Positions 1-8,438 of a stretch of 37,718 nucleotides of DNA are shown in pieces (position 1 is the first letter of the stretch; every line of letters starts with the position of its first letter). Location: contig CANJCM010000045.1 in assembly GCA_947472765.1 (NCBI GenBank), positions 1 to 37,718 of the forward strand, in the 5' to 3' direction. The position numbers and the translations under genes are program-made. The stretch comes from Opitutia bacterium. Its GTDB lineage: Bacteria > Verrucomicrobiota > Verrucomicrobiia > Opitutales > Opitutaceae. The notes under the pieces were generated by a model. The model was given only the letters and a program-made list of their open reading frames with translations. It had not been told where the DNA came from and ran no database searches.

Positions 1-53
1 GCGGCGGTTGCTAAACTGATTGGTGAACGTTCCGCTCGACGAAAGGCAGCCGT

Positions 54-247
54 GGACGGTGGGGGCACCGTCCCTCCATGGATTGCTCTTTGAGAGGAGC
101 GCGAGCGGAAGTCTGAACGATCCGCCTACGATGGAGGGCGGGTGCCCACACCCGCCGATTTCGTTCCTCTGCATCGTTCCGGCTCAAGAGGGGAACTTCG
201 GGATGCGATTCGACAAGATCCCCTCTTGAGAGGGGTGCCCGCAGGGC
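54..247. repeat. Hairpin-rich leader upstream of potC
   Basis: No convincing gene lies in positions 1-360. The stretch is packed with inverted repeats. One has an 8-bp stem at 54-61/66-73 with a GGGG loop. Another has an 8-bp stem at 137-144/149-156. An 11-bp inverted repeat pairs 184-194 with 219-229. A local hairpin, CCCCTC-TTGA-GAGGGG, spans 220-235, and a short GCCC/GGGC hairpin spans 237-247. The 219-229 segment can pair either with 184-194 or, in large part, with 230-235, so two of the structures exclude each other. This may be an intergenic repeat element or a leader RNA for the pot genes; the sequence does not decide. Confidence 0.6.
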
Positions 248-360
248 GGGGTGTGTCGCTCGACGGACTACCCGATGGAACTGCTGCGATCACAAAGCCG
301 GTCGGTCGCGGTTGCGGACTTGCGGTCGGGCTCCGGGCGTGGCGATCCTCTGGCGCCGCG

Positions 361-1176
361 ATGCCATCGTCCACGCCGTCCACCTCATTTTTTTCGGGCG
401 GCCTGCGGCTGCGGGACGGAATCCTGCGCGGCTGGACGGCCGCGGTGCTGGTGTTCCTCTACGTGCCGATCGTGGTGCTCGTGGTCTATTCGTTCAATGC
501 GTCCCGGCTCAACGTTCGCTGGACCGGCTTTACGCTCGGCTGGTACCGTGAGGTCTGGTCCAACGCGCCGTTGCTGCGGGCGGCGCAGAACAGCCTGATC
601 ATTGCGCTGCTCACCACCGTCATCTCCGTGATTCTCGGCACGACGGGCGCCTGGCTCCTCTTTCGCTACCGATTCCGCGGGGGGCGCGCCATTCGGACCC
701 TCGCGGCCGTTCCCATGGTGATGCCGGAAATCCTGATGGGCATCAGTCTCCTCGTGTTCTTCGCGAGCGTGGGCATGCCGCTCGGTTTCACGACGGTGGT
801 GATCGGACACGTGACCTTCAGCTTTCCGTTCGTCTGGCTCGCCGTGCAGGCGCGGCTGCAGGGTCTCGATCCGGCGCTCGAGGAGGCGGCGCTCGATCTC
901 GGAGCGACGCCGTGGCGCGCCTTCTGCTACGTGATTCTTCCCGGACTGCGGCCCGCGATTGTGGCCGGCGGACTGATGGCCTTCACGCTCTCCTGGGATG
1001 AACTCATCGTGACTTTCTTCACCGCCAGCGCGGCGTCGGCCACGTTGCCGATTCGGATTTTTGGCATGGCCAAGGTTGGCCTCAATCCCATGCTCAATGC
1101 GCTGTCGGTGTTGTTCGTCCTCGCCACCACCGCCGCGGTGATTTTTTCCGCGCATCTGCGGAAAATCAGCCGCTAA
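361..1176 (+). CDS. potC: Polyamine ABC transporter permease PotC
   Basis: This is an inner-membrane permease of a spermidine/putrescine-type ABC importer, 271 residues from the chosen ATG. The frame stays open upstream to 142, but those residues are low-quality sequence from the repeat-rich leader. Starting at 361 places the first membrane segment (AVLVFLYVPIVVLVVYSF) near residue 25, as in PotC, and gives the usual family length. The EAA loop that contacts the ATPase is visible as EEAALDLGATPWRAF with the downstream LPGLRPAI. About six membrane segments are apparent. It is the first gene of a potC-potD-potB-potA cluster, with 21 bp to potD. No Shine-Dalgarno site is evident. The family is clear; the exact polyamine cannot be told from sequence. 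Confidence 0.9.
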   Translation: MPSSTPSTSFFSGGLRLRDGILRGWTAAVLVFLYVPIVVLVVYSFNASRLNVRWTGFTLGWYREVWSNAPLLRAAQNSLIIALLTTVISVILGTTGAWLLFRYRFRGGRAIRTLAAVPMVMPEILMGISLLVFFASVGMPLGFTTVVIGHVTFSFPFVWLAVQARLQGLDPALEEAALDLGATPWRAFCYVILPGLRPAIVAGGLMAFTLSWDELIVTFFTASAASATLPIRIFGMAKVGLNPMLNALSVLFVLATTAAVIFSAHLRKISR

Positions 1177-1197
1177 CTCGCCTCCACTTCCACCTCC

Positions 1198-2223
1198 ATG
1201 CACCTGCGTACCTGTGTGATTGTCCCGCTCCTCGCCCTCGTGACCGCGCTGCCCGCGCGGGCCGCCGAGGAACTCAACCTGTTCGGCTGGTCCGAATACG
1301 TGCCCCAGACTGTGCTCGATGGCTTCACCAAGGCCACGGGCATCAAGGTGAACTTCGAGACCTACTCCTCCAACGAGGAACTGCTCTCGAAACTCGTGGC
1401 CGGCGCCGGCAACTACGACGTGATCCAGCCGTCGGACTACGCCGCGGAGGTGATGATTCGCCAGAAGCTGCTCGCCCCGATCGAACCGGCCAAGCTGCCC
1501 CATCTCAAGAATCTCGATGCCGACATGCTCCGCCGGCCGCACGATCCCGAGGGCAGGTTCACCGTCCCCTACATGAGCGGGACCGTCGGCATCGTCGTGA
1601 ACACCGAGAAGGTGAAGACGCCGGTGAAGGCTTATCGCGACGTGTTTGCCCCCCGGTTCAAGGATCGGCTCGTCGTGCTCAACGACAGTCGCGAACTCGT
1701 CACGTGGGCCCTCTACACGCAGGGCGCACCGATCAACACGATCAACGCCGCCGCGCTGGCCAAGGCCAGGCCGGTGATCGCCGACTGGGTGAAGCTCGTG
1801 AAGGTCTTCGATTCCGACAGTCCGAAGACCGCGTTGTTGAACGGTGATGTCGACGTCGGCATCGTCTGGAGCGGCGAGGCGGCGATCCTCTGGAACACCG
1901 ACAAGAAGTTCGCCTACACGATTCCGGCCGAGGGCGCCCACCAGTTCATCGATGTGCTCGCGATTCCCGCCTCGGCGAAACACAAGGACGCCGCGCACAA
2001 GCTGATCGATTACATCCTCCAGCCCGAGGTCTCGAAGCTCATCTCGGATGCCTTTCCGTACACGAATCCGAACCGCGAGGCCCGCAAGCTTCTCTCGGCC
2101 GAGGCGCTGGCCAATCCCGCCAGCTATCCGCCGCCGGGCGCGAAGCTCGAGACCTTCCGCGATATTGGCCGGGCTGCGGCTGACATCGATCGGCTCGTGA
2201 CGGATTTGAAGAGCGCGCGCTAG
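1198..2223 (+). CDS. potD: Periplasmic polyamine-binding protein PotD
   Basis: Extracytoplasmic solute-binding protein of the PotD/PotF family, 341 residues, which captures polyamine and delivers it to the PotB/PotC permease. A signal peptide is visible at residues 1-22 (hydrophobic core CVIVPLLALVTALPARA). There is no lipobox cysteine at the cleavage site, so a soluble periplasmic protein is likely. The mature start ELNLFGWSEYVPQTVLDGF is typical of the family, followed by FEKATGIKV-like and YDVIQPSDY-like stretches (FTKATGIKVNFETYSSNEE, NYDVIQPSDYAAEVM). It lies between potC and potB and ends 3 bp before the potB GTG start. Substrate choice between putrescine and spermidine is not assigned. 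Confidence 0.9.
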   Translation: MHLRTCVIVPLLALVTALPARAAEELNLFGWSEYVPQTVLDGFTKATGIKVNFETYSSNEELLSKLVAGAGNYDVIQPSDYAAEVMIRQKLLAPIEPAKLPHLKNLDADMLRRPHDPEGRFTVPYMSGTVGIVVNTEKVKTPVKAYRDVFAPRFKDRLVVLNDSRELVTWALYTQGAPINTINAAALAKARPVIADWVKLVKVFDSDSPKTALLNGDVDVGIVWSGEAAILWNTDKKFAYTIPAEGAHQFIDVLAIPASAKHKDAAHKLIDYILQPEVSKLISDAFPYTNPNREARKLLSAEALANPASYPPPGAKLETFRDIGRAAADIDRLVTDLKSAR

Positions 2224-2226
2224 GCG

Positions 2227-3126
2227 GTGGACGCGCTCCCCGCAACCGGCGCCGGCGCCGCCAGCCCGACGGCGGCCGATGCCCGGCGGGCCGGCTGGCG
2301 GGCGTGGCTGTTGCTGACGCCCGTCGTGGGGTGGCTGGTGCTGTTCGTGGTCGTCCCGACCGCGGTCCTTTTCGTTTACAGCCTGTGTGAGCGGGACGAG
2401 TTGGGCCGGGTCGTGTTTACGTTTTCACTCGAGAGCTACGGGCGCGTCTTCGACACCGTGTATGTTCGAATCTTCGCCCGCTCGATCGGTTACGCGGCTT
2501 TCACCACGGTGGCCTGCCTGATCATTGGTTTTCCCGTGGCGTACGTCATCGGCCGCGCCACCGAAGCCTGGCGCCAGCGGCTCCTGCTGCTCGTCATGGT
2601 GCCGTTCTGGACGAGCTTCCTGATCCGGACTTATGCCTGGATCACGATCCTCAAGCAGGAGGGTCTCCTCAACGGCCTGCTGCAATTGGTGTCGCTGAGC
2701 GCGCAGCCGTTCGATCTGCTCTACACGCCCTTCGCGGTCTCGATCGGCCTTATCTATGCTTACCTTCCGTTCATGATCCTGCCGATCTACGGAAGCGTGG
2801 AGAAGATCGACGGCTCGGTGATCGAGGCCGCGCACGATCTCGGGGCCGGGCCCTGGCGCGTATTCTCCGCCGTGATCCTGCCTTTGAGCATGCCCGGGAT
2901 TGCCGCCGGCACGCTGCTCGTCTTCGTGCCGGCGATCGCGATGTTCGCGATTACCGATCTGCTCGGCGGTGCCCGGGTGCCGCTGATCGGCAACGTGATT
3001 CAGAACCAGTTTCTCCAGGCCCGTGACTGGCCGTTCGGCGCTGCGCTCGGGATGGTGTTCATGGCGTTGTTTGTCGTGACGTACTGGCTGCTGCTGCGGT
3101 TTGGACGCGAGGAGGAGGTCGCATGA
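2227..3126 (+). CDS. potB: Polyamine ABC transporter permease PotB
   Basis: Second permease of the importer, 299 residues. The chosen start is GTG, three bases after the potD stop; no in-frame ATG precedes the first membrane segment, so GTG is the only sensible choice. A polar N-terminus of about 25 residues leads to the first helix ([20 protein letters not shown]). The conserved PotB stretch [20 protein letters not shown] is present around residues 130-150. The EAA loop is [20 protein letters not shown]. Its last codons overlap the potA start in an ATGA arrangement at 3123-3126, so potB and potA are translationally coupled. Confidence 0.9.
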   Translation: MDALPATGAGAASPTAADARRAGWRAWLLLTPVVGWLVLFVVVPTAVLFVYSLCERDELGRVVFTFSLESYGRVFDTVYVRIFARSIGYAAFTTVACLIIGFPVAYVIGRATEAWRQRLLLLVMVPFWTSFLIRTYAWITILKQEGLLNGLLQLVSLSAQPFDLLYTPFAVSIGLIYAYLPFMILPIYGSVEKIDGSVIEAAHDLGAGPWRVFSAVILPLSMPGIAAGTLLVFVPAIAMFAITDLLGGARVPLIGNVIQNQFLQARDWPFGAALGMVFMALFVVTYWLLLRFGREEEVA

Positions 3127-4205
3127 GTGCGGCGGTCGAGTTGCGCGCGGTCACCAAACGCTTCGGCGACTTCGTCGCGGTCGACAACGTCAGCCTCGAG
3201 ATCAAGGCGGGCGAGTTTCTCACCCTGCTCGGTCCGTCCGGCTGCGGCAAAACCACGCTGCTGCGTCTCATCGCGGGGTTCGAGTTGCCGACTCAGGGAA
3301 CGGTCTGGGTCGGCGGCGAGGATGTGACGGATCGTCCGCCGTACCGCCGGCCGGTGAACCAGGTCTTCCAAAGTTACGCCTTGTTCCCGCATCTCACCGT
3401 GGCCGAGAACGTGGGCTTTGGACTGCGCATGCAGGGGGTGCCGGCCACCGAGGCCGCGGGACGCGTGCGGCAGGCACTCGACCTTGTGGCGCTCACGGAC
3501 ATGGACGCCCGCCGTCCGCACCAGCTTTCCGGCGGCCAGAGACAACGGGTGGCGCTGGCCCGCGCGGTCGTCTGCCAGCCGCGGGTGTTGTTGCTGGATG
3601 AGCCGCTCTCGGCCCTCGACGCGCGGCTTCGTCAATCGATGCAGCTCGAGTTGAAGCGACTGCAGCGGCAGCTCGGGATCACCTTTGTCTTCGTGACCCA
3701 CGATCAGGAAGAGGCGCTGACGATGAGCGACCGAATCGCGATCGTGAATCGCGGGCGGATCGAGCAGCTCGGGAGCGCACACGAAATCTATCACCGCCCC
3801 GCGACGGCGTTCGCCGCCGAGTTCATCGGCGCCGCCAATCTGTTGTCCGCCCGGTTGGTGCGGCGGGACGCGGGCAGCGTGCGCATTCAGGTCGCCGGTG
3901 GACTTGAGTTGACGCTCCCGTCCGCGTCGTGGCCGGGCGCGATGGAGGAGGCGTTGATCTCGATTCGTCCCGAGAAGGTGCACGTGGGGCGCGCGCCGAT
4001 CCCGGGGGCGAACGGATTTACCGCGCGAATCGAAGAGGAGATCTTCAAGGGCGCGACGGATCATCTGCGGCTGGCGACGGCGGCGGGAACCCGGCTGCAG
4101 GCGGTCGTCGCCAACGAAAGCGCGCTCGGGGAAATCTTTCACGTCGGCGAGGAGATCTGCTGCGGGCTGCACGCGGACGATGTCATCGTGTTGGCGGCGC
4201 GCTGA
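3123..4205 (+). CDS. potA: Polyamine ABC transporter ATPase PotA
   Basis: ATP-hydrolysing subunit of the importer, 360 residues. The Walker A motif GPSGCGKTT is at residues 37-45, the Q-loop at [10 protein letters not shown] (81-90), the signature LSGGQ at 135-139, Walker B LLLDE at 156-160 and the H-loop at [10 protein letters not shown]. The C-terminal third carries a TOBE-type regulatory domain ([13 protein letters not shown]-like stretch near residue 275), as in PotA/MalK-type proteins. It overlaps potB by four bases and ends the cluster. Having potA last rather than first differs from the enterobacterial potABCD order. No terminator-like structure is seen in the 60 bp after it. Confidence 0.92.
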   Translation: MSAAVELRAVTKRFGDFVAVDNVSLEIKAGEFLTLLGPSGCGKTTLLRLIAGFELPTQGTVWVGGEDVTDRPPYRRPVNQVFQSYALFPHLTVAENVGFGLRMQGVPATEAAGRVRQALDLVALTDMDARRPHQLSGGQRQRVALARAVVCQPRVLLLDEPLSALDARLRQSMQLELKRLQRQLGITFVFVTHDQEEALTMSDRIAIVNRGRIEQLGSAHEIYHRPATAFAAEFIGAANLLSARLVRRDAGSVRIQVAGGLELTLPSASWPGAMEEALISIRPEKVHVGRAPIPGANGFTARIEEEIFKGATDHLRLATAAGTRLQAVVANESALGEIFHVGEEICCGLHADDVIVLAAR

Positions 4206-4265
4206 GGCGAAGCGCGCGAACTGATTGGGCTGGTCGCGGCCGGATGCCGGAGCCAGATTCGCCGC

Positions 4266-5252
4266 GTGATCGCGAGAGTCGCATTTCGCAATTTCAAGGC
4301 CCTGCGGTCGACGAGCCTCGCGCTCGGTCCGTTCAACCTGGTCATTGGCCCCAACGGCAGCGGCAAGACGAGCCTCATTGAGGCGCTGGAACGGCTGCGG
4401 GCGTTGTCGAAGCTTCCGATCCAGCCCGGCCCGGCGCCGGTGGCAGGCGAGGGTCCGGAAATCGAATTTCAGTTTGCGCCGCCCTACAGCGGCATCGTGA
4501 TTCGCCTCGAGTGCGTCTCGGACCACACGTGCAATGCATTGCGCGTGATTCCGGCGGACGCGCCGGAATGGCCGGCGTTATGCGCCGAGCTCGGGTTGAT
4601 CCGGCATTACGTCTTGGATCACGAAGTCATGGCCGAGCCGTCAGCCACGCGGCCCGGCCAGGCGCTGCATCCGGACGGGGCGAATCTCGCCGGTGTCCTC
4701 GCCGACCTGCGGCGCCGCTCGCCGGAGGCCTTCACCGCCCTGACGGCCGAGTTGCTGCGCACCCTGCCGGAGTTTCGCTCGCTCGAGCTGATTGAGCATG
4801 CCGACAACCGGATCGAGTTCGGACTGCGGCTGCAGGAGGACGGGGTGCTGCAGGCGGACGAGCTGTCGCAGGGGGTGCTCTACCTGATCGGGATCCTCGC
4901 ACTGTCGTATGATCCCACGCCGCCCCGCGTCTTGAGCATCGAGGAGCCCGACCGCGGGATTCATCCGCGCATGCTGCGCGAGATTCGCGATCTCCTGTAC
5001 CGGCTGAGCTATCCGGCGGCGGCAGGCCTGGCGCGACCGTCCGTGCAGATTGTCGCGACCACGCTCTCGCCCTATTTCATCGATCTGTTTCGCGAGCACC
5101 CGGAGGAAGTGGTCATTTCGCAGAAGCAGGGAAGGGCGGCCCGGTTCGAGCGCCTGTCGGATCGACCCGATCTCCCGGAGTTGTTGCGCGAAGGATCGCT
5201 GGGCGAGATGTGGTTCAGTGGAATCCTGGGTGGTGTTCCCGAGGAGCAATGA
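4266..5252 (+). CDS. SMC/OLD-type AAA ATPase, coupled to a Toprim-like partner
   Basis: ABC-class ATPase of the AAA_21/RecF-like group, 328 residues from a GTG start. The N-terminus (IARVAFRNFKAL) is typical of such proteins. Walker A GPNGSGKTS is at residues 28-36, a signature-like DELSQGV lies before Walker B, and Walker B with catalytic acids is VLSIEEPDRGIHPRM (E226, E227). There is no long coiled coil, so it is a compact single-head ATPase. The switch region reads ATTLSPYF, with Leu267 where relatives commonly have His (TTHSP). It overlaps the next gene by an ATGA. Small ATPases of this type coupled to DUF4276/Toprim proteins are often regarded as defence or DNA-processing modules; that role is inference here. 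Confidence 0.82.
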   Translation: MIARVAFRNFKALRSTSLALGPFNLVIGPNGSGKTSLIEALERLRALSKLPIQPGPAPVAGEGPEIEFQFAPPYSGIVIRLECVSDHTCNALRVIPADAPEWPALCAELGLIRHYVLDHEVMAEPSATRPGQALHPDGANLAGVLADLRRRSPEAFTALTAELLRTLPEFRSLELIEHADNRIEFGLRLQEDGVLQADELSQGVLYLIGILALSYDPTPPRVLSIEEPDRGIHPRMLREIRDLLYRLSYPAAAGLARPSVQIVATTLSPYFIDLFREHPEEVVISQKQGRAARFERLSDRPDLPELLREGSLGEMWFSGILGGVPEEQ

Positions 5253-5893
5253 AGGTCGCGCTCCTCAGCGAATCACCGGCGGACGAAGCGGCATTACGGA
5301 TTCTGGTGGCAGCGGTGATCGGCCCGGTGCGTTTCGTGGCGCAGGGCTTCCGGGCGCGGGGCTGGCCGAACGTCGTGCAACTGCTGCCCTCGGTCATCCG
5401 ACACCTGCATTTCAACACGGACGTCGACGTCCTCGTGGCGGTGGCGGATTCGGACGACTCCGTGGTGCACACCGACGTGCACGAGCGGCCGAACTACTTC
5501 CATCCGCAATGCCGGGTTTGCCAGATGCGGGCCGTGTTCCGGCAGACGAGCCGGAAGCTCCCGCCGGCGCACGGCCGCGACCGCGTGCTTCGCGGGGTCG
5601 GAGTCGCGGTGCCGGCGATCGAGGCCTGGTACCTTTGTGGCCGCGATCCGGAGGTGACGGAGGCCGCCTGGCTCGACGGGCAGGCCACCGGCCGGCAGCC
5701 GTATTCGCGGGCCGAGTTGAAGTACCGGGTCTACGGCACCGATCGGCCCAGCCTCCCGCACGAAATTGACTGCGCCCTGCGGGAGGTGGCGAGGCACCGC
5801 GCGGATCCGCGGCGACTGGAGCATGATTTTCCCGGCTTCGGCGCGCTCGCCCGCGATCTTCGTGCGGTACCGCCGACGGTTAACCGTCATTAG
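5249..5893 (+). CDS. Toprim-like (DUF4276-type) protein, partner of the ATPase
   Basis: A 214-residue protein of no named function. The start at 5249 gives an ATGA overlap with the ATPase stop, which argues for translational coupling; a longer frame from 5210 exists but is less likely. Toprim-like acidic residues can be placed at Glu8 (LLSESPADEAAL) and at the D-x-D after a hydrophobic strand (VLVAVADSDDS, Asp67 and Asp69). A later IEAWYLCGRDP stretch (Glu125) and a C-terminal DPRRLEHDFPGFGALARDL resemble DUF4276-family proteins. A Cys-x2-Cys pair (C88, C91) might bind metal. If the Toprim reading is right it would be the nuclease half of a two-protein complex with the upstream ATPase. No homologue of proven function is recognised. 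Confidence 0.65.
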   Translation: MKVALLSESPADEAALRILVAAVIGPVRFVAQGFRARGWPNVVQLLPSVIRHLHFNTDVDVLVAVADSDDSVVHTDVHERPNYFHPQCRVCQMRAVFRQTSRKLPPAHGRDRVLRGVGVAVPAIEAWYLCGRDPEVTEAAWLDGQATGRQPYSRAELKYRVYGTDRPSLPHEIDCALREVARHRADPRRLEHDFPGFGALARDLRAVPPTVNRH

Positions 5894-6036
5894 GGCCCGG
5901 AGACGGACCCGGAGTTGGCGGTCGCGGGCCCGTCCTCGAGTCCTGATTCCGGCCGCGAAAAGCGATCCGTTTTTCCGGTCCCCAAGATCCGGGTTGAATC
6001 CCGCGAGTTTCCGCCCGCATAAATCTGGCCGCGTTC

Positions 6037-8250
6037 ATGCCTTTTCCCCGGCGCTCGTACCTTCCGCTGTACCTCGAAACGATCGCCCGGCTGGTGGCGG
6101 CGGTGCTGTATCGGGTGCGTTCGAGCGGCACGGAATGGTTTCCCCGTACTGGTGGCGTCCTGCTGATCGCGAATCACATTTCGTACGTCGACGTGGTGGC
6201 GCTCCAGATTGCATGTCCGCGTCCGCTGCGCTTCGTGGGCTACCAGGGACTGCGGCGAAATCCCTTCTTCGACTGGTGTTTCAAACAGAGCGGCTGCATC
6301 GCCGTCAGCTCGCCGAGCCCGCTGGAAGGCCTCCGGGCGGCCGTGCGGGCGCTGCAGGCGGGCGAGGTCGTGCTGATTTTCCCCGAGGGACACATTTCCC
6401 GCACCGGTCAGCTCATGGCGATGAAACGGGGCCTCGAGCTGATCGCCCGCCAGGCCAATGTGCCGGTCGTCGCCGCGGCGACCGACGGATTGTGGGGATC
6501 GATTTTTTCCTTTGCGGGCAACAGGTGCCTTTGGAAATCGCCGCGGCTGAAACCGACCGCCGTCTTCATCGCCTTTGGCCGCCCCGTGCCGCCGGCGCAG
6601 GCGACGGTCGAGTGGGCGCGTCGCGAACTGCTCGATTTGGGCCGCGTCGCCTTCGACGCCCGTCCGGTGTTGCGGCGTCATCTGGGCCGGGAGGCAGTGC
6701 GAATGCTCACCCGTCATCCCTGGCGCATCGCGGTGGTCGATCGGACCGCAGGGCGGCGCGTAATCAAGGCGGGACAGCTCTATGCGGTCGCGGCGATTCT
6801 CGCGCGGCGCTGGCGTCAAACGATCCCCGAAACCCGGGTGGGCATAGTCCTGCCGCCAGGCGCCGGTGCGTTCATTGCGAATCTCGCAATCCTCTGTTCC
6901 GGCAAGGTGCCGGTGAACCTGAACTTCACCTCGAGCCGCGAGGCGATCGCGGCGAGTCTGCGACTGGGTGGCATCGGCACCGTGGTCTCGGCGCCGGCGA
7001 TGCGCGAGAAGGTGCCGAATTTTCCCTGGCCGGAACGCACGCTCGATCTGGCCGCGGAGATCCAGACGGCCGGCGGAAAGCGGGCGCTGCTGCCCTGGCT
7101 CGCGGCGGCCTGGCTGCTCCCGAACCAATGGTGCGCGTCGCTGCTGGGGCTGCCGCACCTGGGTGACCGCGCCGAGGCCGGCTTGCTGTTCACCAGTGGA
7201 AGTTCGGACGAGCCGAAGGGCGTGGCGCTCAGTCACCGCAACCTGCTCGCCAACTGCGCCCAGATTTCCTCGCTCTCGATTCTGCCCGAGTACGCCTCGA
7301 TGCTCGGTTGCCTCCCGGTGTTTCACAGTTTCGGCTTCACCGTGACGCTCTGGTATCCGCTCCTGCGCGGCTGCCGGGTCGTCACCGTCCCCAGTCCGCT
7401 CGACACCCGGAAGATCGTCGACGCCATCCACGAGGAGCAGGCCACGGTGCTGATCGGCGCGCCGACCTTCCTGCGGCCGTTGATCAAGAAGGCCCGGCCG
7501 GCGGAACTGCGCTCGCTCGATCTCGTGGTCAGCGGCGCCGAGCGTCTGACCGAGGATCTGTCCCGCGCCTTCCTCGAGACGTTTCACCTTCCGATCATGC
7601 AGGGCTACGGCCTGACGGAAACCTCGCCCGCGGCCAACATCAACCAGCCGCATCCGCCGATCGTAATGGCGACGAACGAGCCTCAGGTCGGCCATCGCCC
7701 CGGGGCCGCGGGCCGGATGATGCCCGGCATGACCGCGCGCATCCTGCATCCGGAGACGGGCGAGGAGTTGCCGCTGACCGAGACCGGCATCGTGCTCTTC
7801 CAGGGCGCGAATGTCTTTGCGGGTTATCTCAACGATGCGGACAAAACGCAGGCGGCGTTTCGCAACGGCTGGTTCGTCACCGGTGATCTCGGGCGGTTCG
7901 ATGACGAGGGTTTCCTGGTGATCGAGGGCCGGCTGTCCCGCTTCTCCAAGATCGGGGCCGAGATGGTCCCGCATGTCATCATCGAGCAGAAGATTCTGGC
8001 GAGCTTCGGCTGGGAGGCAGCGGAGACCCCGATCGTTTTTGTAACGGGGATTCCCGATCCGGCGAAGGGTGAGGCGCTCGTGCTGCTGACGACGCAGGAC
8101 GTGCAACTCGACGAACTGCGATCCCGCCTCGCGACCGCGGGCGTGCCGAACCTCTGGGTGCCTCGCATCATTCGGCAGGTCCCGCAGATTCCGATGCTCG
8201 GCTCGGGCAAAATCGACTTGAAGCGCTGCCGCGAACTCGCGCTCGCGTAG
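6037..8250 (+). CDS. aas: Fused lysophospholipid acyltransferase / acyl-ACP ligase (Aas-like)
   Basis: Two-domain membrane-lipid enzyme of 737 residues, close to the length of E. coli Aas. Residues about 1-200 are a PlsC-type acyltransferase, with the catalytic H-x4-D at His47/Asp52 in NHISYVD and the acceptor motif FPEGH at 115-119. Residues about 220-737 are an AMP-forming acyl ligase, with the P-loop-like LLFTSGSSDEPKGV near residue 390, YGLTETSP, TGDLGRFDDEGF and the C-terminal lysine motif GSGKIDLK. In Aas the ligase charges a fatty acid on ACP and the acyltransferase transfers it to a lysophospholipid. The MFS flippase domain (LplT) fused in some relatives is absent. It stands alone, 143 bp after the ATPase/Toprim pair. 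The substrate is inferred from architecture only. Confidence 0.82.
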   Translation: MPFPRRSYLPLYLETIARLVAAVLYRVRSSGTEWFPRTGGVLLIANHISYVDVVALQIACPRPLRFVGYQGLRRNPFFDWCFKQSGCIAVSSPSPLEGLRAAVRALQAGEVVLIFPEGHISRTGQLMAMKRGLELIARQANVPVVAAATDGLWGSIFSFAGNRCLWKSPRLKPTAVFIAFGRPVPPAQATVEWARRELLDLGRVAFDARPVLRRHLGREAVRMLTRHPWRIAVVDRTAGRRVIKAGQLYAVAAILARRWRQTIPETRVGIVLPPGAGAFIANLAILCSGKVPVNLNFTSSREAIAASLRLGGIGTVVSAPAMREKVPNFPWPERTLDLAAEIQTAGGKRALLPWLAAAWLLPNQWCASLLGLPHLGDRAEAGLLFTSGSSDEPKGVALSHRNLLANCAQISSLSILPEYASMLGCLPVFHSFGFTVTLWYPLLRGCRVVTVPSPLDTRKIVDAIHEEQATVLIGAPTFLRPLIKKARPAELRSLDLVVSGAERLTEDLSRAFLETFHLPIMQGYGLTETSPAANINQPHPPIVMATNEPQVGHRPGAAGRMMPGMTARILHPETGEELPLTETGIVLFQGANVFAGYLNDADKTQAAFRNGWFVTGDLGRFDDEGFLVIEGRLSRFSKIGAEMVPHVIIEQKILASFGWEAAETPIVFVTGIPDPAKGEALVLLTTQDVQLDELRSRLATAGVPNLWVPRIIRQVPQIPMLGSGKIDLKRCRELALA

Positions 8251-8311
8251 GGTCGGCTTACGTCCGGCGTGGTGAACCCGCGCCGGGCAATTGGTGGCGG
8301 CTCGTGGGTGC

Positions 8312-8366
8312 TACCGGAATTCCGGTATTCGGGTCGCTTCCCAATTTTGGTCCCGGAATGCATTCC
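8312..8366. promoter_or_regulatory. Two perfect palindromes upstream of the response regulator
   Basis: A 16-bp perfect palindrome (TACCGGAATTCCGGTA) lies at 8312-8327 and a 12-bp perfect palindrome (GGAATGCATTCC) at 8355-8366. Both are in the space before the receiver-domain gene that starts at 8439. Their symmetry suits binding of a dimeric regulator. No promoter boxes can be named with confidence, so an operator role is only a suggestion. Confidence 0.4.
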
Positions 8367-8438
8367 TCAGCGCGGCTGCGTTGGCTTTCGGCCGACGAGG
8401 CCTGGCTTCCCTCGCAACCGCACTCTCTCCATCCACCG

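Noticed and set aside
20-229. 69-codon plus-strand frame in the leader
   Set aside because: Runs through several hairpins and has no protein-like composition.
385-1998. 537-codon open frame on the minus strand
   Set aside because: It lies antisense to potC and potD, is rich in Arg, His and Gly, and shows no domain; it is a GC-driven shadow.
3000-4526. 508-codon minus-strand frame across potB, potA and the ATPase
   Set aside because: Antisense to clear genes, low-complexity Arg/Ala/Asp sequence, no recognisable motif.
5890-8106. 738-codon minus-strand frame and a 466-codon plus frame at 5766-7166
   Set aside because: Both overlap the Aas-like gene, whose motifs are all in the 6037-8250 frame; their compositions are shadow-like.
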